Translations under genes and position numbers: made by a program
NCBI RefSeq assembly: GCF_003425685.1
Contig: NZ_QJKM01000004.1
Location: 186,001 to 250,000, forward strand
Source of the DNA: Rhizobium terrae
Lineage (GTDB): Bacteria; Pseudomonadota; Alphaproteobacteria; Rhizobiales; Rhizobiaceae
Direction of reading: 5' to 3'
Length of the DNA: 64,000 nt
In this document: one piece after another, positions 19,740 to 28,580 of the stretch
Numbering within the stretch: position 1 is the stretch's first letter
Layout of the letters: each line of letters opens with the position of its first letter
The notes under the pieces: model-generated
Told to the model about the DNA's origin: nothing
Database searches by the model: none
Seen by the model: the letters and a program-made list of their open reading frames with translations, nothing else

Positions 19740-22697
19740 TCAGAGGTGAAGCTTGGTGTTTTCGGGATCGACGAAGACAGGCGGACATACTTCCGCCGGC
19801 ACCTCCGTGCCGCGCAGCCCGTCCCAGACGATGATCTTCTCACCGAAACGCTCGCGGCCGGATTTCAGCATCGCGAGCGCGATGAAATGACCCAATGTCG
19901 GAGAGAAGCAGGCCGAAGATACGAAACCCTGGTCATTGGCGAGCGACGGCTTGGCCTGGTCTTTCAGAAGATGCGCGCCGGCCCTGATCTCCTTGTCCGC
20001 CTCCACCGGTTTCAGACCGACGAGCTGCAGCCGGTCGGCGGCGGTCAGGCCGAAGCGGGTGGAGAGCCGCTTGCCGATGAAATCCGGCTTCTGCATCGCC
20101 ATCATGCGGCCGAGACCGACATCGTCGGCCGTCGTGCGGCCCTCGAGTTCGCTGTGAGTCACATGGCCCTTCTCGACGCGCAGCACGTTCAAAGCCTCCA
20201 CGCCATAAGCGCAGATGCCATCCTCATGGCCGGCATCCATGATCGCATCCGCCACCGCCTCCCCAAAGCCGGCCGGCACGGCAAGCTCGTAGGCGAGTTC
20301 GCCCGAAAACGAAATGCGGAAAAGCCGTGCTCTCAGCCCGCCCCGCAGTGTCACTTCCTTCGCCGCGAGGAACGGGAAGGCCGCATCGGATATGTCGTCC
20401 TGTACCACGCGGCCCAGGATGATGCGCGCCTTCGGGCCGGCCAGCGACATCTGCGCCCATTGGTCGGTCACCGATACGAATCGCACGTCGAGTTCCGGCC
20501 AGAAGGTCTGGGCGGCGAATTCCATGTGCGAGAGCACTTCGGCGGCATAGGCCGTGGTGGTTGTCATGACATAATGGTTTTCGGAAAGCCGGCTGGTCGT
20601 GCCGTCGTCGAAGACGATGCCGTCCTCGCGCAGCATCAGGCCGTAGCGCGCCTTTCCGACCGGCAATTTCAGGAAACCGTTGCAATAGATGCGGTCGAGA
20701 AACTCCGCGGCGCCGGCGCCGAAAATCTCGATCTTGCCGAGGGTCGAGACGTCGCAAAGTCCGGCATTGGCGCGGACGTTCAGGACTTCCCGGTCGACGC
20801 TTTCGCGCCAGGTCTTCTCCCCCTCACGCGGAAACCAGGCGGAACGATGCCAGGGCCCTGCTTCCACGAAGGCGGCGCCATTCTTCCTTGCCCAGCCGGC
20901 AAGCGGTGAGGTGCGGACAGGGGCAGCATGTTCCGCCCGCGCGCTTCCTGCCAACGCGCCGAAAGAGACAGGCGTATAGAAGGGCCGGAACGTGGTCGTG
21001 CCGATCTCGGCCGGTGAGACGCCGCGCATGCCGGCGACGATGCCGACGGTGTTGATATTGCCGAGCTTGCCCTGATCGGTCGCCATGCCGGCGGTGGTAT
21101 AGCGCTTGGTATGTTCGATATGGCGAAAACCCTCACGCTGAGCGAGGCCGAGATCACCCACATGCACGTCGTTCTGGAAATCCACGAATGCCTTGTTCTT
21201 GGCGCCGGGCACATACCAGAGCGGTGCAAAGGACGCGTCGTATTCGCCCTCCACCCGGGGTAGAGCGAGCGGCAAGGCCCGGCGGCCGAGGCTTTCAAGC
21301 ACCGTATGCGCTTTGGCGGCACCGTCCTTGAGGCAGTCGGAGAGGCCGTCGAACCCGGCCGCGGAACCCGCCGCCACGAAGGCGCCGCCGAGATCGGGAG
21401 CCATGAACGCCTGTTTTTCATCCGACCAGACTGGTTTGGCGCCGCGCTGGCACATGAGATGGACGACGGGCGACCAACCACCGGACATGGCGAGCGCGTC
21501 GCAGGCGATCACTTCCTCGAATCCAGAACGTTCGGCGATCAAACCATCGATGCGGTGCCATCCCCTCGTGTCGGTCACCGAGCCGCCGCGAATGACTCGG
21601 ATGCCTTGCGGCACCGGATCGGCCGATCCTGGCCGTGCGTCGATGATCGCCGTCACATCGACGCCGCGCGCGACGAGATCGGCCGCGGTCCGATACCCCG
21701 AGCCGCCATTGGTGAAAACCGCAACCTTGCCGCCGACGGCGACGCCGTACCGGTTGAGATAAGTGCGTATCGCGCCGGCCGTCATCACGCCCGGCCTGTC
21801 GTTGCCGCCGAAGACAAGCGGCCGCTCTTCCGCGCCGGCGGCAAGGATCGCCCGTTTCGCGACGATGCGCCACAGCCGCTCCATCGGCAGGTCCGGCGAA
21901 GGCGTTGCCACGTGTTTCTGCACCCGCTCGACCGCGCCGAACACCATGTCGTCATACCAGCCGAACACCGTGGTGCGCGGCATCAGCGTCACATTCGGCA
22001 GCGTCGCCAGCTCCTCGACGGTCGTTGTTGCGAAATCGCAGGCCGGCATTCCACCGACCATGGCGCTTTCCGAAAGCATCGAGCCGCCGAGCCTGAACCC
22101 TTCGTCCGCCAGGATGACCCGTGCTCCCGCGCGCCCCGCCGCGAGCGCCGCCGTCAACCCGGCCGGCCCGGCGCCGATGACCAGCAGATCGCAATGCGTC
22201 CAGGATTTTTCGTAGCGATCGGGATCGGCCTGCATCACTGCCTTGCCGAGCCCCGCGGCGCGGCGGATCAGCGGCTCGTAGAGCTTTTCCCAGAAAAGCG
22301 CCGGCCACATGAAAGTCTTATAGTAGAAGCCCGCGCCCAGGAAAGGCGACAGCACATTGTTGAGCGCGCCGAAATCATGTTTCAGCGAGGGCCAGCGGTT
22401 CTGGCTCACTGCGACAAGCCGGTCGTAGAGCTCGACGACCGTGGCGCGCGCATTCGGCTCGCTGCGGGCGCCGGCACCGATCGTCATCAGTGCATTGGGC
22501 TCCGCCGAGCCCGCCGTCACCACGCCACGCGGACGATGGTACTTGAAACTGCGGGCCATCAGCATCTGGTCGTTGGCAAGCAGCGCCGAGGCGAGCGTAT
22601 CGCCCTCGAAACCCTTGTAGGTACGGCCATCGAATGTGAAGGTGAGCGACCGGCCGCGATTGGCCGCGCCGCCTGAAGCGAGGCGATAGGAGGTCAT
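19740..22697 (-). CDS. soxA: Sarcosine oxidase alpha subunit
   Basis: A 985-aa protein from the ATG at 22697, which overlaps the soxD stop codon (ATGA). The frame is open 84 codons further upstream, but that stretch is the soxD gene. Order of domains: N-terminal ferredoxin-like segment (LTFTFDGRTYKGFEGDTLASAL), an FAD/NAD-binding pyridine-nucleotide oxidoreductase domain (VIGAGPAGLTAALAAGRAG near residue 170), and a C-terminal GcvT domain that binds tetrahydrofolate. It carries NAD and passes the methylene group from sarcosine to folate. Confidence 0.94.
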   Translation of the reverse strand: MTSYRLASGGAANRGRSLTFTFDGRTYKGFEGDTLASALLANDQMLMARSFKYHRPRGVVTAGSAEPNALMTIGAGARSEPNARATVVELYDRLVAVSQNRWPSLKHDFGALNNVLSPFLGAGFYYKTFMWPALFWEKLYEPLIRRAAGLGKAVMQADPDRYEKSWTHCDLLVIGAGPAGLTAALAAGRAGARVILADEGFRLGGSMLSESAMVGGMPACDFATTTVEELATLPNVTLMPRTTVFGWYDDMVFGAVERVQKHVATPSPDLPMERLWRIVAKRAILAAGAEERPLVFGGNDRPGVMTAGAIRTYLNRYGVAVGGKVAVFTNGGSGYRTAADLVARGVDVTAIIDARPGSADPVPQGIRVIRGGSVTDTRGWHRIDGLIAERSGFEEVIACDALAMSGGWSPVVHLMCQRGAKPVWSDEKQAFMAPDLGGAFVAAGSAAGFDGLSDCLKDGAAKAHTVLESLGRRALPLALPRVEGEYDASFAPLWYVPGAKNKAFVDFQNDVHVGDLGLAQREGFRHIEHTKRYTTAGMATDQGKLGNINTVGIVAGMRGVSPAEIGTTTFRPFYTPVSFGALAGSARAEHAAPVRTSPLAGWARKNGAAFVEAGPWHRSAWFPREGEKTWRESVDREVLNVRANAGLCDVSTLGKIEIFGAGAAEFLDRIYCNGFLKLPVGKARYGLMLREDGIVFDDGTTSRLSENHYVMTTTTAYAAEVLSHMEFAAQTFWPELDVRFVSVTDQWAQMSLAGPKARIILGRVVQDDISDAAFPFLAAKEVTLRGGLRARLFRISFSGELAYELAVPAGFGEAVADAIMDAGHEDGICAYGVEALNVLRVEKGHVTHSELEGRTTADDVGLGRMMAMQKPDFIGKRLSTRFGLTAADRLQLVGLKPVEADKEIRAGAHLLKDQAKPSLANDQGFVSSACFSPTLGHFIALAMLKSGRERFGEKIIVWDGLRGTEVPAEVCPPVFVDPENTKLHL

Positions 22698-22975
22698 TCG
22701 ATCCCCCTCGCCTGCACGAAATCCGCCGCGTCCGTCACGCCGAAGACGTCGTGTGTCAGGTTGTCGCGGTCGACAACCAGCCATCGCCGGCAGCCGGCCG
22801 CATGATGCCAGTACTCCTGATAGCGTCCCTTGGGATTGTCGCGGATATAGACATAGGCATGCCAGGCCTCGTCCTTTGCCATCGGCGAGGGACGTGCCGG
22901 CATGGCTGCGCCGCGAACCGAAAACTCTTCCTTGGGTCTTGCGCCGCAATGCGGACAGGTGATCAGGCTTGCCAT
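22694..22975 (-). CDS. soxD: Sarcosine oxidase delta subunit
   Basis: A 93-aa protein with the zinc site of the family: CPHCG at residues 7-11 and a second pair in HHAAGC. Length and the YWHHAAGCRRW segment are diagnostic of the SoxD subunit. The gene lies 10 bp after soxB and overlaps soxA by 4 bp. Confidence 0.94.
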   Translation of the reverse strand: MASLITCPHCGARPKEEFSVRGAAMPARPSPMAKDEAWHAYVYIRDNPKGRYQEYWHHAAGCRRWLVVDRDNLTHDVFGVTDAADFVQARGIE

Positions 22976-22985
22976 GGGATCGGTC

Positions 22986-24236
22986 TCAATGAAGGTTCGG
23001 CTGCGGGCCTTTGCCCGCCTCGTCGATCGTATAACCGCGCTCGAACCGGTCGAGCCGCATGAAGCGCGAAACGTGATGCGTCTCGTTCCTGGCGATCAGG
23101 TGGGCGAAACAGAAGCCCGACGCGGGCGTCGCCTTGAAGCCCCCGTAGCACCAGCCGCAGTTGAGGTAGAGATTGTCGACCGGCGTGCGATCGATAATCG
23201 GCGAACCGTCCATCGACATGTCCATCACGCCGCCCCAGCTCCGCAGCACCTTGGCGCGCGACAGGCCGGGGATCAGTGAGACGCCCTCTTCCATCGTATG
23301 CTCGACAGTCTGCAGGTTGCCGCGCTGCGCGTAAGAAGAATAGAAGTCGATCTCGGCGCCGAAGACGAGCCCGCCTTTGTCCGACTGCGATATATAGAAG
23401 TGCCCGGCGCCATAGGTGATGACATGGTCGATCACCGGCTTCAGCCCCTCGGAGACGAAGGCTTGCAGCACATGCGTCTCGATCGGCAGTTCGAGATCGG
23501 CCATGCGTCCGACGGTCGTCGTATTCCCCGCCGCCGCCAGCGCCAGCTTGTTGCAGCCGATGAAACCCTTCGTCGTCTCGACGCCGGTGACGACGCCGTT
23601 CTCGCGGCGTATGCCCGTGACTTCGCAATGCTGGATGATGTCGACGCCGCGTTGATCCGCGCCGCGCGCATAACCCCAGGCGACGGCATCGTGCCGCACC
23701 GTGCCGCCGCGCTTCTGATAAAGCCCGCCCATGATCGGGAATCGCGCATGGTCGAAGTTGAGATAGGGCATCATGCGGCGCACCTGCTCGCGATCCAGCA
23801 GTTCCGCATAGACGCCGTGCATGCGCATGCCATTGCCGCGCCGTGCATATTCGTCCCGCTGGCCATCGGAATGGAACAGGTTGATGATGCCTCGTTGCGA
23901 CACCATCGCATTATAGTTGAAGTCTTTCTCGATCCCTTCCCATAATTTTAGAGAAAACTCATAGAAAGGATTGTTGCCCTCGAGCAGGTAGTTGGAGCGG
24001 ATGATCGTCGTATTCCGCCCGACATTGCCCGAGCCGATATAGCCCTTTTCGACGACGGCTACATTGGTGATGCCGAACTCCTTGGCGAGATAATAGGCCG
24101 TCGAAAGGCCGTGCCCGCCCCCGCCGACGATGATCACGTCGTAATGCGGCTTGGGTTCCGGCTCCCGCCAGGCCGGCGTCCAGAGCCGGTTGCCGGAAAG
24201 CGCCTGCTTGAAGATCGAATACGCCGAATAACGCAT
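22986..24236 (-). CDS. soxB: Sarcosine oxidase beta subunit
   Basis: A 416-aa DAO-family flavoprotein. The start at 24236 follows an AGGAA ribosome site and gives the usual N terminus (MRYSAYSIFKQAL); the frame remains open upstream without support. The FAD motif is VGGGGHGLSTA. The histidine in GTVRHDAVAW corresponds to the covalent FMN attachment region of the family. It oxidises sarcosine to glycine with release of a C1 unit. It heads soxBDAG; the 250-bp divergent gap upstream should hold the promoter, but no regulator gene is adjacent. Confidence 0.94.
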   Translation of the reverse strand: MRYSAYSIFKQALSGNRLWTPAWREPEPKPHYDVIIVGGGGHGLSTAYYLAKEFGITNVAVVEKGYIGSGNVGRNTTIIRSNYLLEGNNPFYEFSLKLWEGIEKDFNYNAMVSQRGIINLFHSDGQRDEYARRGNGMRMHGVYAELLDREQVRRMMPYLNFDHARFPIMGGLYQKRGGTVRHDAVAWGYARGADQRGVDIIQHCEVTGIRRENGVVTGVETTKGFIGCNKLALAAAGNTTTVGRMADLELPIETHVLQAFVSEGLKPVIDHVITYGAGHFYISQSDKGGLVFGAEIDFYSSYAQRGNLQTVEHTMEEGVSLIPGLSRAKVLRSWGGVMDMSMDGSPIIDRTPVDNLYLNCGWCYGGFKATPASGFCFAHLIARNETHHVSRFMRLDRFERGYTIDEAGKGPQPNLH

Positions 24237-24486
24237 GCTTTTTCCTGTCTCTCGCCGCGCCACATTCGCATATGCGGGATAAAGGACAAGCGCAATCAGG
24301 ACATTCGGAAGCCTTGAGGAGACGGCGGGATCGATCGCCGCAGGAACTGTTGCAGATCGGGCACGCATCCTTCGTGCGGGCATGCCGGAAGACGCCGCAC
24401 TCGATATTTCAAGAACTTACCCGGTTTCATATCCCCGCTTTTCCACCCGGCCTTAGACTTCGTTCCAAATCGAACGGAGAGACCCC

Positions 24487-25515
24487 ATGACCGACACGAC
24501 CGCCAACCTGGACATGCCTTTCATCCTGCCCTCGCAGGCGCAAAAACACGTAACCCACAACGAGGCGCTGCTGAGGCTTGATGCCCTTGTGCATCTGACG
24601 ATCGTTGCCGAACAGGCAATACCGCCAACCTCGCCTGCCGACGGCACCTGCTACAGTGTTGCCGCCGAGCCGACGGGTGCCCGGTCGGGAAAAACCGGCT
24701 GTGTCGCCATCTGGCAGGATGGTGCCTGGAGCTTTGTCGCACCGAAAACCGGCTGGCGCGCCTGGTTTTCAGCGCTCTCGCGCCTCAAGGTATTTTCGGG
24801 AGCCGGCTGGCAGGACATCCCGCTGCCGGCGAGCGGAAGTTTCGCGGAACTCGGCATCGACGCCACGCCCGACGCGACAAATCGCCTGGCGCTCTCCTCG
24901 CCCGCAAGCCTCTTCAACCACGCGGGCGGCGGCCATCAGATCAAGATCAACAAGGCCGTCGCCGCCGATACCGCCTCGCTCCTGTTCCAGACCGATTTCA
25001 CGGGTCATGCGGAAATGGGACTGGCTGGCGACAATGCGTTTTCGGTCAAGGTCAGCGACGGCGCGACTTGGAAGAACGGTTTGTCGATCTCGTCTGCCGG
25101 CCACGTATCCCGGCCGAACCAGCCGGCGGCGCGCGCCTATCGGAGCGGGACCAGCTTCTCGCCTGCCGCCGGCCAGCAGAGCGGCGTCTCCGCCTTCGGC
25201 CTCAACCAGGGCGGATTCACATTCGGAGCGGCCGTGGCCGGTGGGGGAAATGCTCTCGTGGTGCCGGCTGCCGGACCTTTTTTGGTGGCAATTCAGGTCG
25301 CTGTACTCACTTCGAGCGGCCATACGACCAGTTTGATGCTTAATGGCGCACAAACGCTTGTTTCTCTGAGCGGCACCGGCAGCGGAGCACAAACGCAGTC
25401 CTCTACGGGAGTTTTTTCCTTGTCTGCCGGGGATTTCCTCACATTCGGGCACGCCGGTACCGCGCAACTGGAACTTGGGGCGGGAAAAACGGAAATATCT
25501 TTGGCTTTGCTCTGA
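24487..25515 (+). CDS. DUF2793 protein with C-terminal C1q-like jelly roll
   Basis: A 342-aa protein. Residues ~1-95 match DUF2793, recognisable by FILPSQAQKHVTHNEALLRLD and GCVAIWQDGAWSF, a family usually found in phage tail and gene-transfer-agent loci. The last ~130 residues (from RAYRSGTSFSP) look like a C1q/TNF-type trimeric jelly roll. There is no signal peptide. No other phage gene is nearby, so it is probably a recruited fibre-like or surface protein. Function is unknown. Confidence 0.78.
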   Translation: MTDTTANLDMPFILPSQAQKHVTHNEALLRLDALVHLTIVAEQAIPPTSPADGTCYSVAAEPTGARSGKTGCVAIWQDGAWSFVAPKTGWRAWFSALSRLKVFSGAGWQDIPLPASGSFAELGIDATPDATNRLALSSPASLFNHAGGGHQIKINKAVAADTASLLFQTDFTGHAEMGLAGDNAFSVKVSDGATWKNGLSISSAGHVSRPNQPAARAYRSGTSFSPAAGQQSGVSAFGLNQGGFTFGAAVAGGGNALVVPAAGPFLVAIQVAVLTSSGHTTSLMLNGAQTLVSLSGTGSGAQTQSSTGVFSLSAGDFLTFGHAGTAQLELGAGKTEISLALL

Positions 25516-25532
25516 TGCCGCAGTGCAAGAAA

Positions 25533-25576
25533 GATTCTATTCATCGTTAACCAGATCTTAACTAGACTGATGACTC
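25533..25576. promoter_or_regulatory. Perfect CtrA box (TTAA-N7-TTAA) flanked by two GANTC sites
   Basis: TTAACCAGATCTTAA at 25547-25561 matches the CtrA consensus exactly. CcrM methylation sites GATTC (25533-25537) and GACTC (25572-25576) lie on either side. The box is 75 bp upstream of the sugar-transferase start, and a TATATT -10-like element follows near 25589. CtrA binding is inferred from the motif only. Confidence 0.6.
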
Positions 25577-25636
25577 TCGCAATAACCTGTTATATTAAGG
25601 GGCATAACTGGCCGTCAGGGGGCTCCCAGGGGTACG

Positions 25637-26377
25637 ATGCGGGTGAGTGTTTTGAGCGTTTCCGATCTGCACAACAACGCCGTTTATATGCCGGTCAGCA
25701 GCCGGGATGCTGCGCCGCTTCTTGCCGACGTTCAGCAAACGCCCCTGCCCCGCAAGCGGCAGGCGGCCTTCCGGGTGCAGCTCGCCGTCAAGCGGACGAT
25801 CGACATCGGCATATCGCTCACTGCCCTGCTCGTGCTCCTGCCGTTGATGCTGGCGGTCGCGCTTCTCATCCGCCTCGACAGTCCGGGGCCAGCGCTCTTC
25901 ACCCAGGTGCGCTGGGGGAAGGACTGCCGCAAGATCCGGGTCTACAAGTTCCGTTCGATGCGGACTGATCTTGGAGATGCGACCGGCGTGGCGCAAACGG
26001 TCCAGAACGATCCGCGCGTAACGCGGATCGGCGCCGTCATCCGCAAGACCAATATCGACGAGCTTCCGCAACTCCTCAATGTCCTGAAGGGCGACATGTC
26101 GCTCGTGGGCCCCCGTTGTCATGCCATCGGCATGCTCGCCGCCGGCATTCCGTACGAGGACCTTGTTCCCGACTATCACCGCCGCCATTCGGTCAAACCC
26201 GGCATGACCGGCCTGGCGCAGATGCGCGGGCTGCGCGGCCCGACCGACCGCCCCGGCAAGGCACGGGCCCGGATCGCCTGCGACCTCCACTATATCGACA
26301 ATTTTTCCGTACTGCTCGACCTGCGCATCATGTTCGGCACCGTGCTCGCCGAGCTTCGCGGCGGCAAGGGTTTCTGA
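25637..26377 (+). CDS. ExoY/WbaP-family undecaprenyl-phosphate sugar transferase
   Basis: A 246-aa bacterial sugar transferase. A ~45-residue cytosolic lead precedes one membrane helix ([19 protein letters not shown]). The catalytic region follows with [28 protein letters not shown] and LVGPRC. The family primes polysaccharide repeat assembly by transferring sugar-1-phosphate to undecaprenyl phosphate at the inner membrane. ExoY and PssA of rhizobial exopolysaccharide are relatives. It stands alone without other polysaccharide genes. The perfect CtrA box upstream suggests cell-cycle-timed expression. Confidence 0.88.
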   Translation: MRVSVLSVSDLHNNAVYMPVSSRDAAPLLADVQQTPLPRKRQAAFRVQLAVKRTIDIGISLTALLVLLPLMLAVALLIRLDSPGPALFTQVRWGKDCRKIRVYKFRSMRTDLGDATGVAQTVQNDPRVTRIGAVIRKTNIDELPQLLNVLKGDMSLVGPRCHAIGMLAAGIPYEDLVPDYHRRHSVKPGMTGLAQMRGLRGPTDRPGKARARIACDLHYIDNFSVLLDLRIMFGTVLAELRGGKGF

Positions 26378-26508
26378 CCTTTTTCCCGCAGAACGGGTGA
26401 AATGCAGCGTTTTTGGAGCCGCCTTCCGCAATGAAGGCTGCCTTTTCGTACCGTTCGAGGACACGTATTGCGGTTATCGCCGATCTCCCGACAAATGCCG
26501 CACCCTAT

Positions 26509-26523
26509 TTAGTCAAATGTTAA
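26509..26523. promoter_or_regulatory. Putative CtrA box upstream of sciP (one mismatch)
   Basis: TTAGTCAAATGTTAA fits TTAA-N7-TTAA with one mismatch and ends 51 bp before the sciP start. A GAGTC (CcrM) site lies at 26568-26572, just before the start codon. In Caulobacter sciP is CtrA-activated, so the site is plausible. Confidence 0.5.
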
Positions 26524-26574
26524 AACTGCGGCGCTAGGCTGACTGACGTGGTCTTGTGTTGTGTAGAGAGTCCA

Positions 26575-26850
26575 ATGACCGAATTGATACGTCCCCGAGT
26601 GAAATATGTCATCGGCCCCGATGGCAGCCCCCTGACGATTGCGGATCTTCCTCCGGCCAATACGCGCCGCTGGGTCATCCGCCGCAAGGCAGAGGTGGTG
26701 GCCGCGGTTCGCGGTGGCCTGTTGAGCTTGGAAGAAGCCTGTGAACGTTACACTCTGACCGTCGAGGAATTCCTGTCCTGGCAGTCTTCCATCAATGACC
26801 ATGGTCTGGCTGGCCTGCGCACGACCCGCATACAGCAATATCGCCACTGA
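26575..26850 (+). CDS. sciP: SciP-type CtrA inhibitor (DUF1153)
   Basis: A 91-aa helix-turn-helix protein from the ATG at 26575. The DUF1153 pattern is clear: RPRVKYVIGPDGSPLT, LPPANTRRWVIRRKAEVV, then the recognition segment LSLEEACERYTLTVEEFLSW. In Caulobacter SciP binds CtrA and blocks transcription from CtrA promoters in swarmer cells. The gene lies ~1.8 kb from ctrA here. No Shine-Dalgarno sequence is obvious; GAGAG lies about 5 bp upstream. Confidence 0.9.
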   Translation: MTELIRPRVKYVIGPDGSPLTIADLPPANTRRWVIRRKAEVVAAVRGGLLSLEEACERYTLTVEEFLSWQSSINDHGLAGLRTTRIQQYRH

Positions 26851-26923
26851 CGAAGAATTTGCGAGGAGAGAACTTCTCCTTCCGGAAAAGAAGGTGCCGC
26901 TGCGAAGACCGCAACGGCACCTT

Positions 26924-27412
26924 TCAGTTTGACCTCTTCCCGTCATAGGGCTCTTTTGGTCCGCTCCGGATCAGGGAAGACAGCAATCCGGCAATTGCCG
27001 TCGAGGCGGCATAGAACCACAGGCCGGGTTGCGTCATGGCGGTCGCCAGACCACTGCTTTTCGCCGCGAAAACCACGATCGCGACCAGCATCACATCCAT
27101 CATGGACCACTTGGAAAGATGCGGCATCGCGCGGCGAAAAAGCCCTGCCTCCGCCGCCTTGCCGGAGAGCTGGACGGCCAGCCCGACAAGCTTGGCGACC
27201 GGAAACACAATCGAAAACAATCCGACCAGCAGGGAAAGCGCGACGTTCCCTTCCAAGAAAAGTCCCGATACCAGCCCCACCAGAGACGGCGCGTCGCTGA
27301 AGAAATACAGGCGCTCGAAGCGGATGATCGGCAGAAAAAGCCCGAGCACCAGAAACACCGCGGCCATGAGAAGAAGAAGCGGCCGCAGCCATTTCCTCAT
27401 GTTTTCCATCGG
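26924..27412 (-). CDS. PqiA-like paraquat-inducible membrane protein
   Basis: A 162-aa protein with four transmembrane helices (LLLLMAAVFLVLGLFLP, ALSLLVGLFSIVFPVAKL, VMLVAIVVFAA, WFYAASTAIAGLL). The HLSKWSMMDVMLVA segment is typical of the PqiA domain. The ATG at 27412 has GGGAG 11 nt upstream; ATG codons at 27421 and 27433 are alternatives. Family members sit with MCE-domain proteins in lipid trafficking, but none is adjacent. Function is therefore inferred only at family level. Confidence 0.78.
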   Translation of the reverse strand, partial: PMENMRKWLRPLLLLMAAVFLVLGLFLPIIRFERLYFFSDAPSLVGLVSGLFLEGNVALSLLVGLFSIVFPVAKLVGLAVQLSGKAAEAGLFRRAMPHLSKWSMMDVMLVAIVVFAAKSSGLATAMTQPGLWFYAASTAIAGLLSSLIRSGPKEPYDGKRSN

Positions 27413-27500
27413 CGGCATGGCTCCCTTCCTCATCCGGCAGCTATTTCCCTTCACCCCTTGGCGTACTACATCATCCGCAGATGCAAGGAACGGGGCAATC

Positions 27501-27779
27501 ATGAATATCACCCATGAAGAAACGCGGTCGGGCGGGCGCTATATCGCCGAGATCGACGACGACCAGGCGGAAATGACCTATTCGCGAGCCTCGCCCGAAC
27601 TCGTCATCATCGATCATACGGGTGTGCCGGAGACGCTGCGCGGCAAAGGTGTCGGCCAGGCGCTGGCGCTTCATGCAGTCGAAGAGGCCCGCAAGGGCGG
27701 CTGGAAGATCATTCCGCTCTGCCCGTTCTTCAAGGCGCAGGTGGAGCGGCATCCTGAATGGCGGGATATTCTCCGGTAA
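27501..27779 (+). CDS. YjdJ-type small GNAT N-acetyltransferase
   Basis: A 92-aa GNAT-like protein. It contains the acetyl-CoA loop TLRGKGVGQAL and the ending IIPLCPFFKAQVERHPEW that defines the YjdJ/GTLF3B group. The protein is only the core of the fold; members are usually 90-100 aa. The substrate is unknown. It is divergent from the pqiA-like gene. Confidence 0.85.
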   Translation: MNITHEETRSGGRYIAEIDDDQAEMTYSRASPELVIIDHTGVPETLRGKGVGQALALHAVEEARKGGWKIIPLCPFFKAQVERHPEWRDILR

Positions 27780-27902
27780 GAATCCGGTAAGAACGCGGAG
27801 CTACCCGCGGACGTTAACGAATATATTAAAACGCAAAAATGGGGCGCTGGCGCCGTGGCGCCGCCCCGCATTGCAAAATTCCTTATCCTGACGCCCGAGG
27901 GC

Positions 27903-28253
27903 TCAGGCCCGGGCGCGCATTCCGCCATCGCGCTCTTCGAGAGCCGAGGCCTTGGCGAGTTCGGCTTCCGCCTCTTCCAACGCCAGTTCGGCGCTTTCCT
28001 GCTGGACCCGGAGTTCGCGGATCGAGACCTGCAGATTGTCGGCACGCTGGCGCGCCGCCTTTGCAAAGGTCGGGTAAGCGAAATGATTCGGGTCGGCAAT
28101 GCCGGATTTCTTCTCTTCGACGGTAATCTGATGCTCGAGCTCTTTGGCCATCCGCTCGAACTCTGCCATCATCATCTGCAGCTGCTGGAGCTGGCGGCGT
28201 TTTTCGTTAACCTGAAAACCCTTCAGGCGAACCAGACTGTCACGCGACTTCAT
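27903..28253 (-). CDS. fliJ: Flagellar export chaperone FliJ
   Basis: A 116-aa coiled-coil protein from the ATG at 28253, with GGAG about 8 nt upstream. It has the FliJ pattern: an N terminus SRDSLVRLKGFQVNEKRRQL followed by two long amphipathic helices (QLQMMMAEFERMAKELEHQI and VSIRELRVQQESAELALEEA). FliJ works with the FliI ATPase in flagellar type III export. It is separated from other flagellar genes and divergent from ctrA, sharing its upstream control region. Confidence 0.82.
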   Translation of the reverse strand: MKSRDSLVRLKGFQVNEKRRQLQQLQMMMAEFERMAKELEHQITVEEKKSGIADPNHFAYPTFAKAARQRADNLQVSIRELRVQQESAELALEEAEAELAKASALEERDGGMRARA

Positions 28254-28352
28254 ACGCAATACTCCGTGGATAGCGAGACCCAGACCCGTGTATCCGGTTT
28301 GTTACACTCCGGATCAAAAAATTTCCGCGGCGTTAATAAAATCTGCTCCGCG

Positions 28353-28367
28353 TTAACCTTTCGTTTA
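28353..28367. promoter_or_regulatory. Putative CtrA box in fliJ-ctrA divergent region
   Basis: TTAACCTTTCGTTTA fits TTAA-N7-TTAA with one mismatch. It lies 100 bp before fliJ and 311 bp before ctrA. A 12-bp perfect palindrome, ATCATTAATGAT, follows at 28373-28384. Confidence 0.45.
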
Positions 28368-28443
28368 CAGGCATCATTAATGATAAGCCTGATCGTTTAA
28401 GGGTCGGTAAATGCCAGGGCCTAAATTGGCCTCGACAATGTGT

Positions 28444-28497
28444 GAGTCGAATGAATCATTTAGCAGAGTTTCCTCATCTGCTGATTCAATCCTGGTG
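28444..28497. promoter_or_regulatory. Cluster of three GANTC (CcrM) sites upstream of ctrA
   Basis: GAGTC (28444-28448), GAATC (28453-28457) and GATTC (28493-28497) lie within 54 bp in the 424-bp fliJ-ctrA intergenic region. A random occurrence would be about one per 256 bp. CcrM methylation of GANTC in ctrA promoters is established in Caulobacter and other alphaproteobacteria. Confidence 0.6.
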
Positions 28498-28580
28498 ATG
28501 GCCAATCCTCAAGGGAAATCAGGTTGCTACTAATTTTGCTTAACGAAATGATGCACCTTGTCAGGCTTGCTCATAATTTG

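Noticed and set aside
22698..22949. 84-residue N-terminal extension of soxA
   Set aside because: It overlaps soxD entirely and does not look like a SoxA N terminus; the ATG at 22697 overlapping the soxD stop is the natural start.
27814..27829. CtrA-like pair TTAA...TTAA downstream of the GNAT gene
   Set aside because: The spacing is 8 nt, not 7, and the site lies between two gene 3' ends.
27855..28400. 181-aa plus-strand frame opposite fliJ
   Set aside because: The fliJ frame has the expected coiled-coil pattern and ribosome site; the opposite frame has neither.
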